Assembly (NCBI GenBank): GCA_022559985.1
Contig: JAFJTR010000009.1
Span: forward strand, 310,001-374,000
DNA: 64,000 nucleotides
Reading direction: 5' to 3'
Source: Parastagonospora avenae f. sp. tritici 18332-5
Taxonomy: Eukaryota; Ascomycota; Dothideomycetes; Pleosporales; Phaeosphaeriaceae
The notes beneath the pieces are model-generated. The model saw only the letters and a program-made list of their open reading frames with translations. It did no database searches and was not told the origin of the DNA. The position numbers and the translations under genes are program-made. Position 1 is the stretch's first letter; each line of letters starts with the position of its first letter. Below, piece after piece: positions 43,586-54,749 of the stretch.

Positions 43586-43660
43586 AGTGAATGTAGCATA
43601 CACAAGAGCAAAAAGCGCGCAAAATAGACGAGCAAAAAGGCAAAAGAAAAGAAAGGTGTG
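43586..43660 (+). repeat. A-rich repeat, copy 3 (diverged)
   Basis: Begins AGTGAATGTAGCATACA and continues through AAAAGCGCGCAAAATAGACG and AGCAAAAAGGCAAAAGAAAA to GAAAG, parallel to the A-rich part of copies 1 and 2. Downstream, TCTTGAAATCCTGGGG occurs twice (about 43705 and 43729). Confidence 0.5.
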
Positions 43661-44176
43661 TCACAGACAGGAATCCATTCAATTTGTGACAAGACAGGGG
43701 TGAATCTTGAAATCCTGGGGCGGTGTTGGATCTTGAAATCCTGGGGACCTTGAAGTCCAAGAAGTGGTGATTGAACAACTGTGATAACGCGAGGCTACAA
43801 TAGTCAAGATGTTACAACAATAGTTGGTATAAGTATGCCTTCATTGACTAAAATGTGATTGCCTATTTGTAAGCTCCTCAAAGTGAACGAGCGTGCGCAG
43901 GTGAGAGCTTGCGAATAGGCCCCACTTTTGCCACTATGTCTGCACACAACATCATCCCAGCTAGTGTTTCACGGCAAGTTCGCGGCTAGAAGATATAGCA
44001 GTGCGAGGCTTGCCCCACAATCAGTAATCATTCTACATTTCAAAAGGCCCAATTCCGAGGTCACTAATAGACCACTTCTTCCTCACTTATCGGTTCCCAG
44101 GTTTGACACTTCTGGTGAGTTCAAGTTGCGGTAACTTAGCACGCCTGCTCGAGTATTATTGACACTTCTCAGCAAC
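43661..44176. other. Intergenic, no gene seen
   Basis: Contains the 16-bp direct repeat TCTTGAAATCCTGGGG and AT-richer sequence around 43790-43870. No coding signal. Confidence 0.4.
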
Positions 44177-44728
44177 ATGAATACTGCAAGCGAAGAATCT
44201 GATTGCCGGGACGGCGAGACATATCAAACGCAGGAGGAGGCTGAGGAATGGAAGAAGATCGCACTGAAAGCCCTCAAAGCATGCGTTGCCTGGAGGGAGA
44301 AGTTCAATCATGCGCAAAGCAAACATGAAGAGAAAGAGCACGAGATATTGAAAATGGCGGGCAGCTTGCTCAACAACAAGGAAATTCGGATCGACGAGCT
44401 CTTGTCTCAGAGTGCCAAAGTAGAGAGTGCGGCCGTTTCAACGATCAAGAACTTGCAAAAGAAGATACGTCAAACGGAGCGACGATTCAACGATCGCGGA
44501 AGCCTCAATCAGGATCTGAAATCGGAGCTAGCGAAGCGCGACATAGAGATTTGGCAACTGAGGCTGCGAGAGCAAGAGTTGGAGGAAGAGATGACTGAGC
44601 AGGCTGCAGCCTTCGATCGCCGCGGAAAAGAGCCCATACATGGGCGTGCATTTACGCGCAGATCACTGCCAGAGTGCTGGACGCAGAATGACGACAGCGA
44701 TATGCCACGGCAGCTAGATGGGCGATAG
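44177..44728 (+). CDS. Small coiled-coil protein, unrecognised
   Basis: The ATG at 44177 starts a 183-residue frame rich in Glu, Lys, Gln and Leu. Heptad-like patterns (EEWKKIALKALKACVAWREK and STIKNLQKKIRQTERRFND, then QLRLREQELEEEMTEQ) suggest a long coiled coil from about residue 15 to 155. The end (FTRRSLPECWTQND) is not helical. A related-looking frame with an in-frame stop lies 90 bp downstream (44820-45119), so this may be the surviving 5' part of a larger gene. I do not know the family. It lies in an accessory stretch with broken genes. Confidence 0.45.
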   Translation: MNTASEESDCRDGETYQTQEEAEEWKKIALKALKACVAWREKFNHAQSKHEEKEHEILKMAGSLLNNKEIRIDELLSQSAKVESAAVSTIKNLQKKIRQTERRFNDRGSLNQDLKSELAKRDIEIWQLRLREQELEEEMTEQAAAFDRRGKEPIHGRAFTRRSLPECWTQNDDSDMPRQLDGR

Positions 44729-44819
44729 CCAAAGCAAGTAGCACAACTTATTGCACAGTAGGCGCCCACCTATTTAATGGTTGATCTCGGCTCAATTGCG
44801 CATACTTGAAGATAACATA

Positions 44820-45119
44820 ATGCAAGGAGGCATCGTGGATCTACTATTCAAGCTCACTCAGCGCGATACCGACGTCGACCAGCCTGAATAAGAAATGCTC
44901 CGAATGCGAGTGGAAAAATCTCGCATCAGCGCCCACAATAAGTTCCTTTTAGAGAACGTATCCCCGCCGATGCCGCGCATCCCAGTCTTTTTGTCACCTT
45001 TTCCACCAACCAAATCTGCCGTGACACTGGCTTTGGGTACCGAAACCATCCCTCACATCAGGCGAGCGCATGTACATGAGGTTCCTGACCCCGAAGGGTT
45101 CTCACTTCTTCGAGCATAG
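44820..45119 (+). pseudogene. Possible 3' remnant with an in-frame TAA
   Basis: One frame is open from ATG 44820 to 45119 except for a TAA at 44889-44891. It reads VDLLFKLTQRDTDVDQPE, stop, EMLRMRVEKSRISAHNKFLL, then a Pro-rich segment. The continuity either side of the stop suggests a nonsense change, or a stop removed by an unseen intron. No family recognised. Confidence 0.35.
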
Positions 45120-45922
45120 CGATAGGAGCGTGGCTGGTCAGGCCTCGAGACCTACCTAGATGGTATCATAGGTGAGAGAAGGAATTAGATGGCTGCTTGA
45201 GTTATTCTAGCCTTCATGATGGAATTATAGCGAGATTTCAATAGTGCTTGGTAGTACACTTGGTTGCTGAATTAGCCAGCTCGTAATTGACACAATCACT
45301 GCAACATTTTGATGACTTCAAATGTACGTGACATGTTCTGACATGTTCTTCATCCTAATCCGTTTCGAAACATCGTAGCGACCAGCATATGTGGCGTTTT
45401 GTTTCACCTTTTGGCACTATTTCACCCACTGTTGTTGTCAATAGTCAAGCTGTTAGATCTTATCAGTCACTCAAGCGGGAGTGCAGATCCAATCAACATT
45501 GCATCGCAAATATCGAGGACAATATCATTTATTCTTTGATAAACGGGCTATGAAATGTTGAAGATCAGGATGGTTACGATGATGTGATCGGATTTCGGAA
45601 AACCTATCCGGGGCCCCTTGCGATAGATCCATGCAGCACACGGAATCACCGACCACGCTAACCACTACCAGCATGCCTTGATAATCAAACTACAAATCTG
45701 AATTGCGAGGGTATCAGGCTTGGCTAAAACATGCATTGTATACCCTGGCAATCGGAATAGTATTCATCCACGTCCTGTGATAGTGACATGCGCTGACAAA
45801 CCTGTGGAAGACTTCCGCAGGGTGAACACTGGACGACAATGTGTATATAAAAGGTCTATGTCACAAAGTTGTCGTGACGTATCCATCCGACAGTCTTTAC
45901 CAAACATCTTTTTATCATCACG
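45120..45922. other. Intergenic, AT-rich
   Basis: AT-rich sequence without coding signal, with the promoter of the solute-binding protein gene at its right end. Confidence 0.4.
45844..45852 (+). promoter_or_regulatory. TATA box of the solute-binding protein gene
   Basis: TATATAAAA lies 71 bp before the ATG at 45923. Confidence 0.6.
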
Positions 45923-47114
45923 ATGCTCTTCAATATTTCGCTTGCCACTCTCGGCTTCATAGCCTCAGCCATACAAGAGACAGCCGGCCAGTCGCTTGAC
46001 AGCTTGCAAGTTGAGACTCGTTCTTTGGAACAAATCTACGCAGCAGCAAAGTCAGAGGGACAGCAGCTGAAAGTCTACTTTGGCGGAAGCTGTACGTATT
46101 TTCTGTTCTTTAAAAAAAGTCGATAAGTGACAGGTGTACTAGTTTCTACTGCCAGCGACAACGTCGTTGCTGCATTCAACGCGCAGTTTCCGGACATCAT
46201 TATCAACCAGACGACCGGCTTTTCCAAGTATCTGGATGCTCAGATCGACCGAGCTTACGCAGTAGGCAAGCCGTTCGTTGATGTCGCAGTCCTCCAGACG
46301 GTCCAAGACTATACACGCTGGAATTCGCAAGCCAGACTGTTGAAGTACAAGCCTCCTACTTTCGGTGACATCAGCAACGAGTTGAAGGATCTAGAAGGTG
46401 CTTACATCCCGGTCAACATTTGTAAGTCACGGTTCTCAGAAACTAACAAGTATCGCACTGACTTTCGTAGACCAATTCGGCCCGTTCTATTATGACTCTG
46501 CCAAGGTCCCAGAAGAGCGTATCCCCAGAACATATCTCGATGTTTTAGACCCGTATTGGAAGGGAAAGATGGCTCTAGTCTATCCCAACGACGATGATGG
46601 CGTCCTGCACCTGTTCTCACTCATCATCAGCCGGTACGGGTTCCAGTGGCTCGAGCGTTTGAAGGAGCAAGATGTCCAGTGGGTCCGAGGTGCCAATGCC
46701 GCCGCTACTGCGATTGTAGACGGCATCATAAACGGAAACTCTTCCCGCCTGTTGACATTCACTGCCCTGAGCTTCTCACCGGAAGCGCCGACCTTCCAGG
46801 TCCGTCAACCCGAAGCACCTGAGCAATTCATGTCGTGGGGCCAGTTGCTCGGCATCTTCTCGAGCACCAAGGCACCGGAGAGCGCGAAGCTGTTCGCTTC
46901 CTGGATGGTGAGTAAGGAATGGCAGGGAAAGTCCGCCGCTACCAGGCCAACGGTTCTCGAATCCCTTAACGCGCAATCCGGGCATGGAATTACAGCAAAC
47001 AACACCCAAATTACAAAGTACATTTCTTTCATGCACGATAGAGAGACCGTGGAGTGGTGGAGGTTCCAGGTTGAGTCGATCCTTGGGCTTGCGAAGGGCG
47101 AGTATCCTTTGTGA
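45923..47114 (+). CDS. Secreted ABC-type solute-binding protein (iron-binding type)
   Basis: Exons 45923-46091, 46134-46421 and 46471-47114 give 366 residues. A signal peptide (MLFNISLATLGFIASA) precedes SLEQIYAAAKSEGQQLKVYF, FNAQFPDIIINQTTGFSKYL, QIDRAYAVGKPFVDVAVLQT, YWKGKMALVYPNDDDGVLHL, WVRGANAAATAIVDGI and SAKLFASWMVSKEWQGKSAA. These fit the bacterial periplasmic binding-protein fold of the Fe3+/spermidine type (FbpA-like). Fungi have no matching ABC importer, so the ligand and role are unknown; extracellular metal or small-molecule binding is the simplest idea. Families like this in fungi are usually attributed to ancient transfer from bacteria. Introns show it is now a normal fungal gene. 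Confidence 0.82.
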
Positions 47115-47843
47115 GGGAAGCCAGAAGGGAGCCCTGGCCATGATAAAACTGGTACTGGTGGGCTCAAAGACGAATTCGTTATACAGTAAAGGCTCGAGGC
47201 GCGGGCGCGACGCATATGCTAGCGTCTTTAGCATATTGTGATCAAAATTAGACAAGAACATTTTGGTGTTGAAGTGTTCATTTTTCTGTGCATATTAGGA
47301 GATGTGATGTCGCCACATGGCAGTCCTCTTTTAAGCCGCGCTTGTCGCTCCAACTCTATACTAAATACATTGTGGGCCAACAAATTACGTGGACCCGCAG
47401 ACGTTCTCTTGTAGCTGCTACCTGGGGAGCCTATGATCGTGGACATCAGTCCTTGCTTCGGGCGTTGGACAAGACAATTTGATGCACCATCAAACTCCTG
47501 ACGTCGCATCGAAAATCGCCCTGGTTCCTCTATCTTCTTCCTCAGTAAGGTCAGTGCGGTACTAGTAAGTGGCATATCTTCACAATCACAATCACGACTG
47601 TTTCAGCCATCATGGTGTCAAAGGAGCATTCGAGATTCTTTCCAAGCAAAAGTCGTATTCAATAGCCTATACAGGCCATGTTGGGTATCTCAGTACATTG
47701 CTAATATAGAGGAAAGTCTTCCAATGATCATTCCGTCTTCTAAATCTTCACTTATCTAAAACTCTTGCTGATCGTGGAACCTTTCTAGAAAATACCCGAA
47801 GCTCGTCCAAGACACAAAAGAATATCTTGTTATCGTGATCGCT
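47115..47843. other. Convergent 3' regions, no gene seen
   Basis: Lies between the ends of the solute-binding protein gene and the 47844-48846 gene. No coding signal or clear repeat. Confidence 0.4.
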
Positions 47844-48846
47844 TCAAGATCCGCTGCTACTAGACCTCCTTTCGCAAGGAGACGGCGTCGGGCCACCGCT
47901 GTGAGATGAAGACGTTTTCCCGCGGCCACGAGGAGACGATCCAAAGGCTTGACCACGAGGCGAACTACCGAAGCCAGGGTTGTGGAGAGAGCTGCCGGAT
48001 CCTTGACCACGCGGTGAGCTGAGGAGACGCCCCCGACCTACTCTGGCCGGTCGGGCTGAGCGGCGATGAGACTATTGGATTGGTGCCGCAACGACGTGGA
48101 GTGAATGGTGCGCCTAGGACTGGCGTCTGGTCCCGGGAGCGATGGCCGCTGGGCGAGCCTGATCCTACGAGTTTGACGTCAGTGTAGTTCGAAGGAGGAA
48201 GTGATTTGGCTTACCCATGCGAACTGGAGACATCGCTGTATCGAAGGGACTCGGCTCTTGGCCTTCGTACTCTTCGTCGAGATCTGACAAGGTTAGTGAT
48301 TCCGGATCATCAAGACTTGCTGGTATTGGATGACTGACCCTCCATAATCTCTTCTTCGTTGCCGACTGACTCGTGGCGGGCAACTCGATCGCGCTCCTCC
48401 TGCTCAATGCTACGGAACTGTTCATAGAAACGATCACCTCGAGCCCTCTCCATGGCAGCCTTATTGACCATGCTCGTGAGGATTCGGGCCCTGTCTCCCT
48501 GGACGCGGTACATTGGGTAGCCGGCATCGAAGTCGTACCGCGCCTCTTGCTGAGCGCAACGAACCTACTGGTAGGGCGGTTGCATTCCCCTGTGATTGAC
48601 GACGTACTGGGCTTGGTCGGGGTTGCTCCACAAAAACTGTGTCCAGTACGCGTTCTCGGCAGATGAGCCTTCGCAGCGGTTAAGTGGAGCAGTCGGAGGT
48701 GTGCCCCTGGCTTGATTAGCTAAGCTCCCACGAGTGTGGTGTGTACTAGCAACTTACTTGCTCGATACAGGCGAGTTGTGACCAGGGCCTTTTCCGGGAC
48801 GGCCGCCGGGGAGAGGGGGAGGAGGGGTAGCTGCGGCAGCAGACAT
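47844..48846 (-). pseudogene. Unrecognised gene with lesions (in-frame TAG and frame change)
   Basis: The ATG at 48846 starts a Pro/Gly-rich N-terminus (SAAAATPPPPLPGGRPGKG). Splicing 48758 to 48706 (GTAAGT...CCAG) continues with SSAENAYWTQFLWSNPDQAQ. An in-frame TAG at 48565-48567 interrupts an otherwise continuous reading, followed by QEARYDFDAGYPMYRVQGDR and a helical acidic segment to about 48340. A standard intron (GTCAGT...TTGTCAG) then leads to DLDEEYEGQEPSPFD, and another (GTAAGC...TCGTAG) to a Ser/Pro/Arg-rich tail with SSPRGQ repeats. That tail needs a one-base frame change near 48030. The TAG could also be removed by a weak-donor intron of about 51 bp, so a living gene is not excluded. 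The protein is probably disordered; no family recognised. Confidence 0.55.
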
Positions 48847-50004
48847 CTTAGAATTGTATATACGATAGTTGATGAGAGGCTTATTGATAAGCAGTGGTCG
48901 TATAAGAAACAGTCCTGTCGTCGAAGTACTTGAGTTCAACTGCTGGTTGAGGACTTGTCTTGACAAGTTCGGCTGATCAGTTGTTGTCTTTGATGGAGTG
49001 GAGAGTCCAACAGCAAGCCCGGAGATCTGATTTATACCAAGAGGCGAGCAGTAGCGACAGTCGCGGCAAGGCGGCAGCGGCAAACGGGGTGAGTGTGCCC
49101 TTCACTTTGTCTTCCAGGGCTTGATATCGCGAGGTAATGACGCGTGACCATAGTGACTGTTCAAAGAACCGCAAACTACTATCTCTAAAGGTAAGAGCGG
49201 AATTCCAAAACAATAGAGAGTATTTAAAGAAGGATTTGGAAATACTCGGTGGGTTGCGAACAACCCCTGATTGCTCCTCGAGGACGGCCCGCAAGGACTC
49301 ACCTCGAGAGCGAAGAGAAAGACGAAGTGACTGAGCGATGAGTCGATGACTACTAGAAATGGAACGGGGTACTCTTATATACATGATGGTGGGACTCGTT
49401 ATAACGCTGAGTCAACAACAGACGCTGCGTCTTGTATGCTAGCAAGCAATAATCTTGACGAATTGCCCAGAGAAACACTCCGTACCACATTCATTCGGGA
49501 CGTCACGCAAATTATCTTAGAGAAGAATAACAACGTTTGTATTTACCCAATTGCTTGTGGGTCGCAAAATTTCACCCCAACCAAACATCGAGTATACCAC
49601 CAGTGTAAAGTCACAACAACATCACGGGTATCGATTAAGTCTAATATTAAAATCAAGTTCTGTCCGCGAACACGCATAACTAGTAACATGTTAAGCAGTT
49701 GTTGTGTACTATTACAAGCCTTCCCATAAGGGCCCTTTTGCGCCTGAGCACCTGAATAAATCAGAATTCCAACAAAACAGCAGTTAACAACTGTAGCAGA
49801 AAGTCAAAGGTAGAGAATAGCAGAAAAGATTGAGAGACCACTAGGGTCTCAATATAGAAGTGGGAACCTTTTTTTGATGTGGGTGTAGGTGGAGAATGTA
49901 TAAGTCATTTCGATCTCAAAAATAGCAGCAAGTTTGCCGCGGCACCGTGGGGCGCAGTAGCTTAGGGCTGAAAGGAGTGGTGGACGTATCAACTCACAGT
50001 GTGC
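48847..50004. other. Intergenic, no gene seen
   Basis: About 1.16 kb, AT-rich in the right half (49400-49900). Open frames on both strands have no family signal. Confidence 0.4.
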
Positions 50005-51322
50005 TTAGTTCTTGTTCATCACGAAGCCCTTAGTGATAGTGACGTTCATGGCGAGGTCCAACTTATACTCGTCATTGCAGATACCAAAAGTTTCTTGGCA
50101 TCCATCATTGCAGTACTCGGCGGTATCGCCGCAGTAGTTCCAGCGTGAGCAGCAGCTGCCGAACTGCGAGCCTTCGCACGACAGGCTGTGGTGTGGTTAG
50201 CATGGTTTCTTAAGGAAGAGGAATGAGAAGCTTACCCGTTCTTGGCACCGCAGAGCCCGTTGGTTGATACGTTGGGAAGACGGGCGGGGACAGGAAGCCT
50301 CTCGGGTACCGTGCAGGCGGTGTTTTGGGGGACAGTGTCGCAGTGTTCGGCGGATGAGCCGCACCAGCCCCAGCGAGAACAGCAGTCGCCGAAGGGACTT
50401 CCCTCGCACTTGTAGCCGGTGGAACCGCCGCAGGTACCGTTGGGAGAGATGGAAATTGGCTTGGGAGCAGCGGGTACAGCTGACTCAGATGCGATGGGAG
50501 AGGGAGCAACGGACGCTGATACCACTGGTGCGGGAACCGTCGGTGTGCTGTTGTCAGGTTCGTTCTTCCAGTCGTAGGTAGGCTGTCCAGCACCATGTGT
50601 GCAAGTCGTGAGAATGATATCTGAATCAAGATCGCAGGCGTAGCTCGGCTCGCCTGGCCAAGCGCCAGGTTTATCATAGACTTTGTTGCACACGCCATTT
50701 TCGCAACTAGCGTTGGGACAGTTGACGTTGCCTGGCTCCATTTTAAGCGTGATTCCACCATCCTCGAGTGGACAGTAATTTGGATTCTTGCGGCCGACAT
50801 TGCGGTCGCAGTCGACATAGCTCATGTCATACCAGATGAATCGTGTGTCCGGGTTGAGATTGTATTCGACCTGCAGGATGCCTGCGGGTTTATGTTGATA
50901 GTAAGGCACATCGCGAATCTTGAGCGAGATGCCCCCACCCCATTCCCGGGAATCAATCATTCCGTGAACGGCATTAGCGCTGTTTGCAGGAACCTTGATA
51001 TAACTCTCGTCGCCGGTAGAACTATGGACAGGTTAGTATCAATGAAATCAAGCTTTGGCGTAAGGCTGGCCATCGCCAATGAGCAAGTTGTGGGGGCGCC
51101 CATCGTGATAAATGACATGGCTTCAGAGAAGCGAAGTGAAGTGATTGTCTTCGAAACTATCAAAGCAACTGGGGATACAACGTACAGTCCGGAGTTTGCC
51201 GGGCCCACGACCCAGTAGTAGTATGGGTATGGGCACTTATTGATGAAGTGGACCTGCCTATCTGCTAGAGCCACCCGTAAAATGGCAGCCAGCACAGCAA
51301 GAGCAGTCGTAGTGAGTACCAT
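50005..51322 (-). CDS. Secreted CetA/BYS1-like protein with two chitin-binding domains
   Basis: Exons 51322-51186, 51021-50236 and 50185-50005 give 367 residues. The intron ends are GTACGT...CATAG and GTAAGC...ACAG. A signal peptide (MVLTTTALAVLAAILRVALA) leads into VHFINKCPYPYYYWVVG and GGGISLKIRDVPYY, typical of the thaumatin-like CetA/BYS1 family (PF04681). A Pro/Ser/Ala-rich linker (about 203-237) joins two hevein-type (ChtBD1) modules at about 240-283 (CGGSTGYKCEGSPFGDCCSR) and 301-345 (CEGSQFGSCCSRWNYCG), each with eight cysteines. The protein should be secreted and bind chitin. A role in wall assembly or shielding chitin from host recognition is inference. Confidence 0.88.
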
Positions 51323-53397
51323 GGTGGAGAATGGGGGTAAATATAAATGAGGGTGTGTCAAGAAGAAGACTGATGGTATACAAGCCTTCAAAAGGTGACG
51401 GAACGTGTATAGACGAATGCACGGGGCCACTCAGGCCACTGCACGGCAAACAAGTCTGTAGTCCAAGGAAGGTAGGCCGCAGTTTGCATGGGATGACAGC
51501 AAGACGACGACGACGAGCTCGCGAGACAGGAGATACTGCGTACTTATGGTCGGACTCAAATCTGTGGGTCACCTCAGCTCGGCTCATGCACTTCGGCAAT
51601 TGAATGGAAGCCTCTGCCCAGATACTATGGTTGATATGCTCGATGCGGCAATTGTGCTAAATTTTGAGCTCGTTTGGATATGGCTACTGTGCTGATGCCT
51701 GCAGTAGTCTGATACGTATTTCGAAACCGCTTCGGGCATGTTTGGGCCCACTCATTCATGCTGCACCTATACGAGGCTGAAAAGAGTCGAATATCGGGAC
51801 TGTACGGGCCGCATGCTGTGTTGATGAGGATGATTCGTTAGCTGTCACTCAACATAGCCGTTCTTCAGACCCAGATCTGCCAATAAAATATGCAGTTCTG
51901 TGTTCGTGAAGATGAAAATTTGGAGTGTTTAAGATGTGTTGGGCCGTATAGTGGATCTGTCCAATGAGATACTGGCGAGTGTCGATTTCGACGATCTGAA
52001 GGCGATCCTACATGTCCACTCCAGAGGCTTCAAACAAGGAAAACGCGGAATATATATTGAAATAATATGATATTGATATCAATCGAAAGCGACAACTCGC
52101 AGTGTTCTGAATGAAGAATTCATCTTTCGACACTTCCCCAACACATTAGAGCATGAAATGACACAGATTCCAAGCGTCAAAACCATGGAAAGAAGTACTT
52201 CTTCAACCTCAGTCTCTCGGCTTTTTGCCTCCGGGCAAATGAATCGAAAACATGCATTAACCAAGTGTACCACCCTTCACCCTCAACACAACCTCGAAAT
52301 CCTCCGGGCCGCTCCATGACTACTGCACATATAAAAGCCCGAACCACGAGATCGCCATGTTGTCATCGCGTGGAGACCACGAAGCATCTGCATGCCAATC
52401 ATCCGATTCATTTACGGCTAGAGCAACATCCAACTCTTGATTTCGTTAATCCACGATCGAATCCACGCTATCTAAAAGCTGCATACGACGATCAGGCGCA
52501 GACTTTTGCTCGCACCCACCTCTTCGAAGTCGAATAAGCAGAGTGTAGTTCGCAAGTCAATCTGAACCTCAGAGCTAACCACAAACACCCAAATACCAAC
52601 GACAGACGATTCATCCAATCCCAACAGCCCCACCAGCACCCAACCACATAACCCCAACATCATTCTCCCCTTCTCATGCGCCCTCTATGCGCGTACCCTA
52701 CCCGCACCCTAATTCCTAATTCACTCCACCCACGCGCCCCACTCGACTGCGGCATTCCACCACAAATGCCGGCGCTAACAACCCCACAACCCTAGCGCTC
52801 GACGTCAGAAGAGCGAGTGAAGTACGAAGTACGAAGCCGGACGTGGGAATGGTGTCGTGGTTAGCTTCGGCTTCGGCATTTCACGCGCTAAGGGGAAGCG
52901 TACCGTAAAATGCACGTGGTGAGACTATTGATGAATCTGCAGAGGTTGAGGAGCAAGATGCAGCAAGCATGCACTGCTCAGGAGGCCTTGCAAAGTTTCG
53001 AACTATGTGTATAGAAACGAGCATGAGTTCATTGCGCAGGGAAAATAAAACATGCAGCCGATTTCCCCTCGATCTCCATGCGCAAAGCAGAAGTGCATGT
53101 GATGTCACTCAGAATCACTCGAGGTTCCGAGGCCCGCTACATTCCCAAACGCCGTGGTGTTTTCGTTTCTATGACTTTGTATGTGAAAGAATGGGGTATG
53201 TGAGATGCAAAACCAAATCGACTCGCACTTCACAATTTGTGCTCTCGCGTGCGTGATGCTTCCTGTGTAATCACCCCGAACTCCATCCATGCTCGCTAAT
53301 GCCAAAATTCAATAAAACAATGTGACCTCCAGAGGCACGCCTTGTCATCCAATCTGTTCCCAATCGTGTCAGCTCATTTGCTCTTTTGATTGGCTCC
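51323..53397. other. Long intergenic stretch
   Basis: About 2 kb with no intact gene. A short F-box-like remnant is described at 51954-52070. Open frames at 52265-52537 and 52969-53305 have no family signal. Confidence 0.4.
51954..52070 (+). pseudogene. F-box-like remnant
   Basis: A 38-codon frame reads DLSNEILASVDFDDLKAIL, then HVHSRGFKQ and a TGA. The spacing of Leu, Asn-Glu-Ile-Leu and Asp-Leu-Lys-Ala-Ile-Leu resembles an F-box helix pair. An in-frame stop lies just upstream and nothing follows, so at most a fragment survives. This is a weak call. Confidence 0.3.
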
Positions 53398-54749
53398 CTA
53401 TGCCGCGGGCAGCTTGGAGCGGTCGCCTCCACGTCGAATCCAGTCCTCCTTGATGATCTTGTTTGCTTGAGCATGCATCAACCTAGAAACGTTAACATTT
53501 GCAACGTGGAGTAATAGCGTCAGTCCACTTACTTATATGCAGTTCGTATGGTGCCATCACTGACTTCGACTATATGGGTGAGGTTCGATTAGCAATGTCT
53601 ACCAATAACTTGTGCAAGGGCGACTTACCTGCCAGCCCGATTTCTTTGGGCGTCTTCGGCGTTCCCATTAAATGCGAGACAAGATAGAGAACGGCGCCAG
53701 CAATGGAGAGAGGAGAGCGACCTGCAGCAATGCCGTGTTCCGTGACCGTCCGAGCGCATTCCTCTGCAACCAGTTGTATGTAGGTCTCGAGGCCCAACTT
53801 GTTGCAGGCACGAGGCATGAGGTTCTCGGCACTTGTTGTAACACCGGTCTGGAAGTTGGTCGTATCGTGCAGAAGATTGCTCGAGGCAGTGCCAACTTTC
53901 TGGTTCTTCTGCAAGAATGCCTCGAGAGCCTTGAAAGTCCTGCCAACCTCCTTCTTGCTGACATTGGTCATCTTGAAGATCTCCCTGAAGCTTCGTTGTT
54001 GCCCGTGGTTGCGGCAGGCAATGAAGATACAGCCAGCGATGATGGCATCCTGCGATTTGCCTTTGAAGAGCTTCGCGTCATCCGTGACTCGGAACAAGAG
54101 CTTTGCCGTCTCTGCGGTGGGCTTCGAGATGTTCTGCGAGTCGCACAGCGTTGCGATCTGGCTGTAGGCGGCTTGTAAGCTCTTGTTCGCCTTGTCGTGG
54201 TTGGATTTGTTATGCGCCCGCGACAGCTCTCGTACACGAAGTCCTCCGTCTCCGAAACCGATCTCGGTCGAGAGTTGGGAACCGTCTGTACTTTGTCAAT
54301 GACGTTCTCATGCCTTTGGTACCACAAATAGACATACGGAGAAGAGGGTTAGCTGCGTCTCCAATACGCGACGGGTCATCGTTGCCCTGATCGTCGTTGG
54401 AAAAGGTTCTACGCAGAGTGAGCATGTTACATCCCAGACATGACGAGATGCGATGATGTACCTCCATTCACTCCTGGTATCTATGGCACGCTCTCCGAGG
54501 ACGCGTCCGCAGCTACCGCAGACCGTGTCGCCGGAGCTGAACTCTTCGACGAGATTTGGAGGCATCTCGCGGCAATCTGCAAGCGGTATTAGAGACGGGT
54601 GCGACAACCAGGGCCTGGAAGTCTATCTCACCCGGGCACATCATAGTCACGTTGAGGTCCTCGCGCCACTCCTCTTCCTCTTTGGTGAGGCTGGGGGCTT
54701 CATAGACCTCGCCAGGCGAGAGCAGGCGGCCGTCTGGAGCGAACGACAT
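53398..54749 (-). CDS. SUA7: Transcription initiation factor TFIIB
   Basis: Six exons: 54749-54632, 54576-54462, 54408-54338, 54285-53629, 53569-53533 and 53482-53398, giving 360 residues. The N-terminal zinc ribbon is encoded by exons 1-2 (MMCPGDC...CGSCGRVL), and the B-reader follows (RTFSNDDQGNDD). The cyclin repeats come next: HNKSNHDKANKSLQAAYSQI, then AGCIFIACRNHGQQRSFREI and ECARTVTEHGIAAGRSPLSI. The end is VEVSDGTIRTAYKLMHAQAN. TFIIB binds TBP-DNA and recruits RNA polymerase II. Every splice preserves phase, and the length fits the family. It is divergent from ATP14 across 328 bp. Confidence 0.95.

Noticed and set aside
49346..49729. 127-codon plus-strand frame
   Set aside because: AT-rich region, no family signal or good start context.
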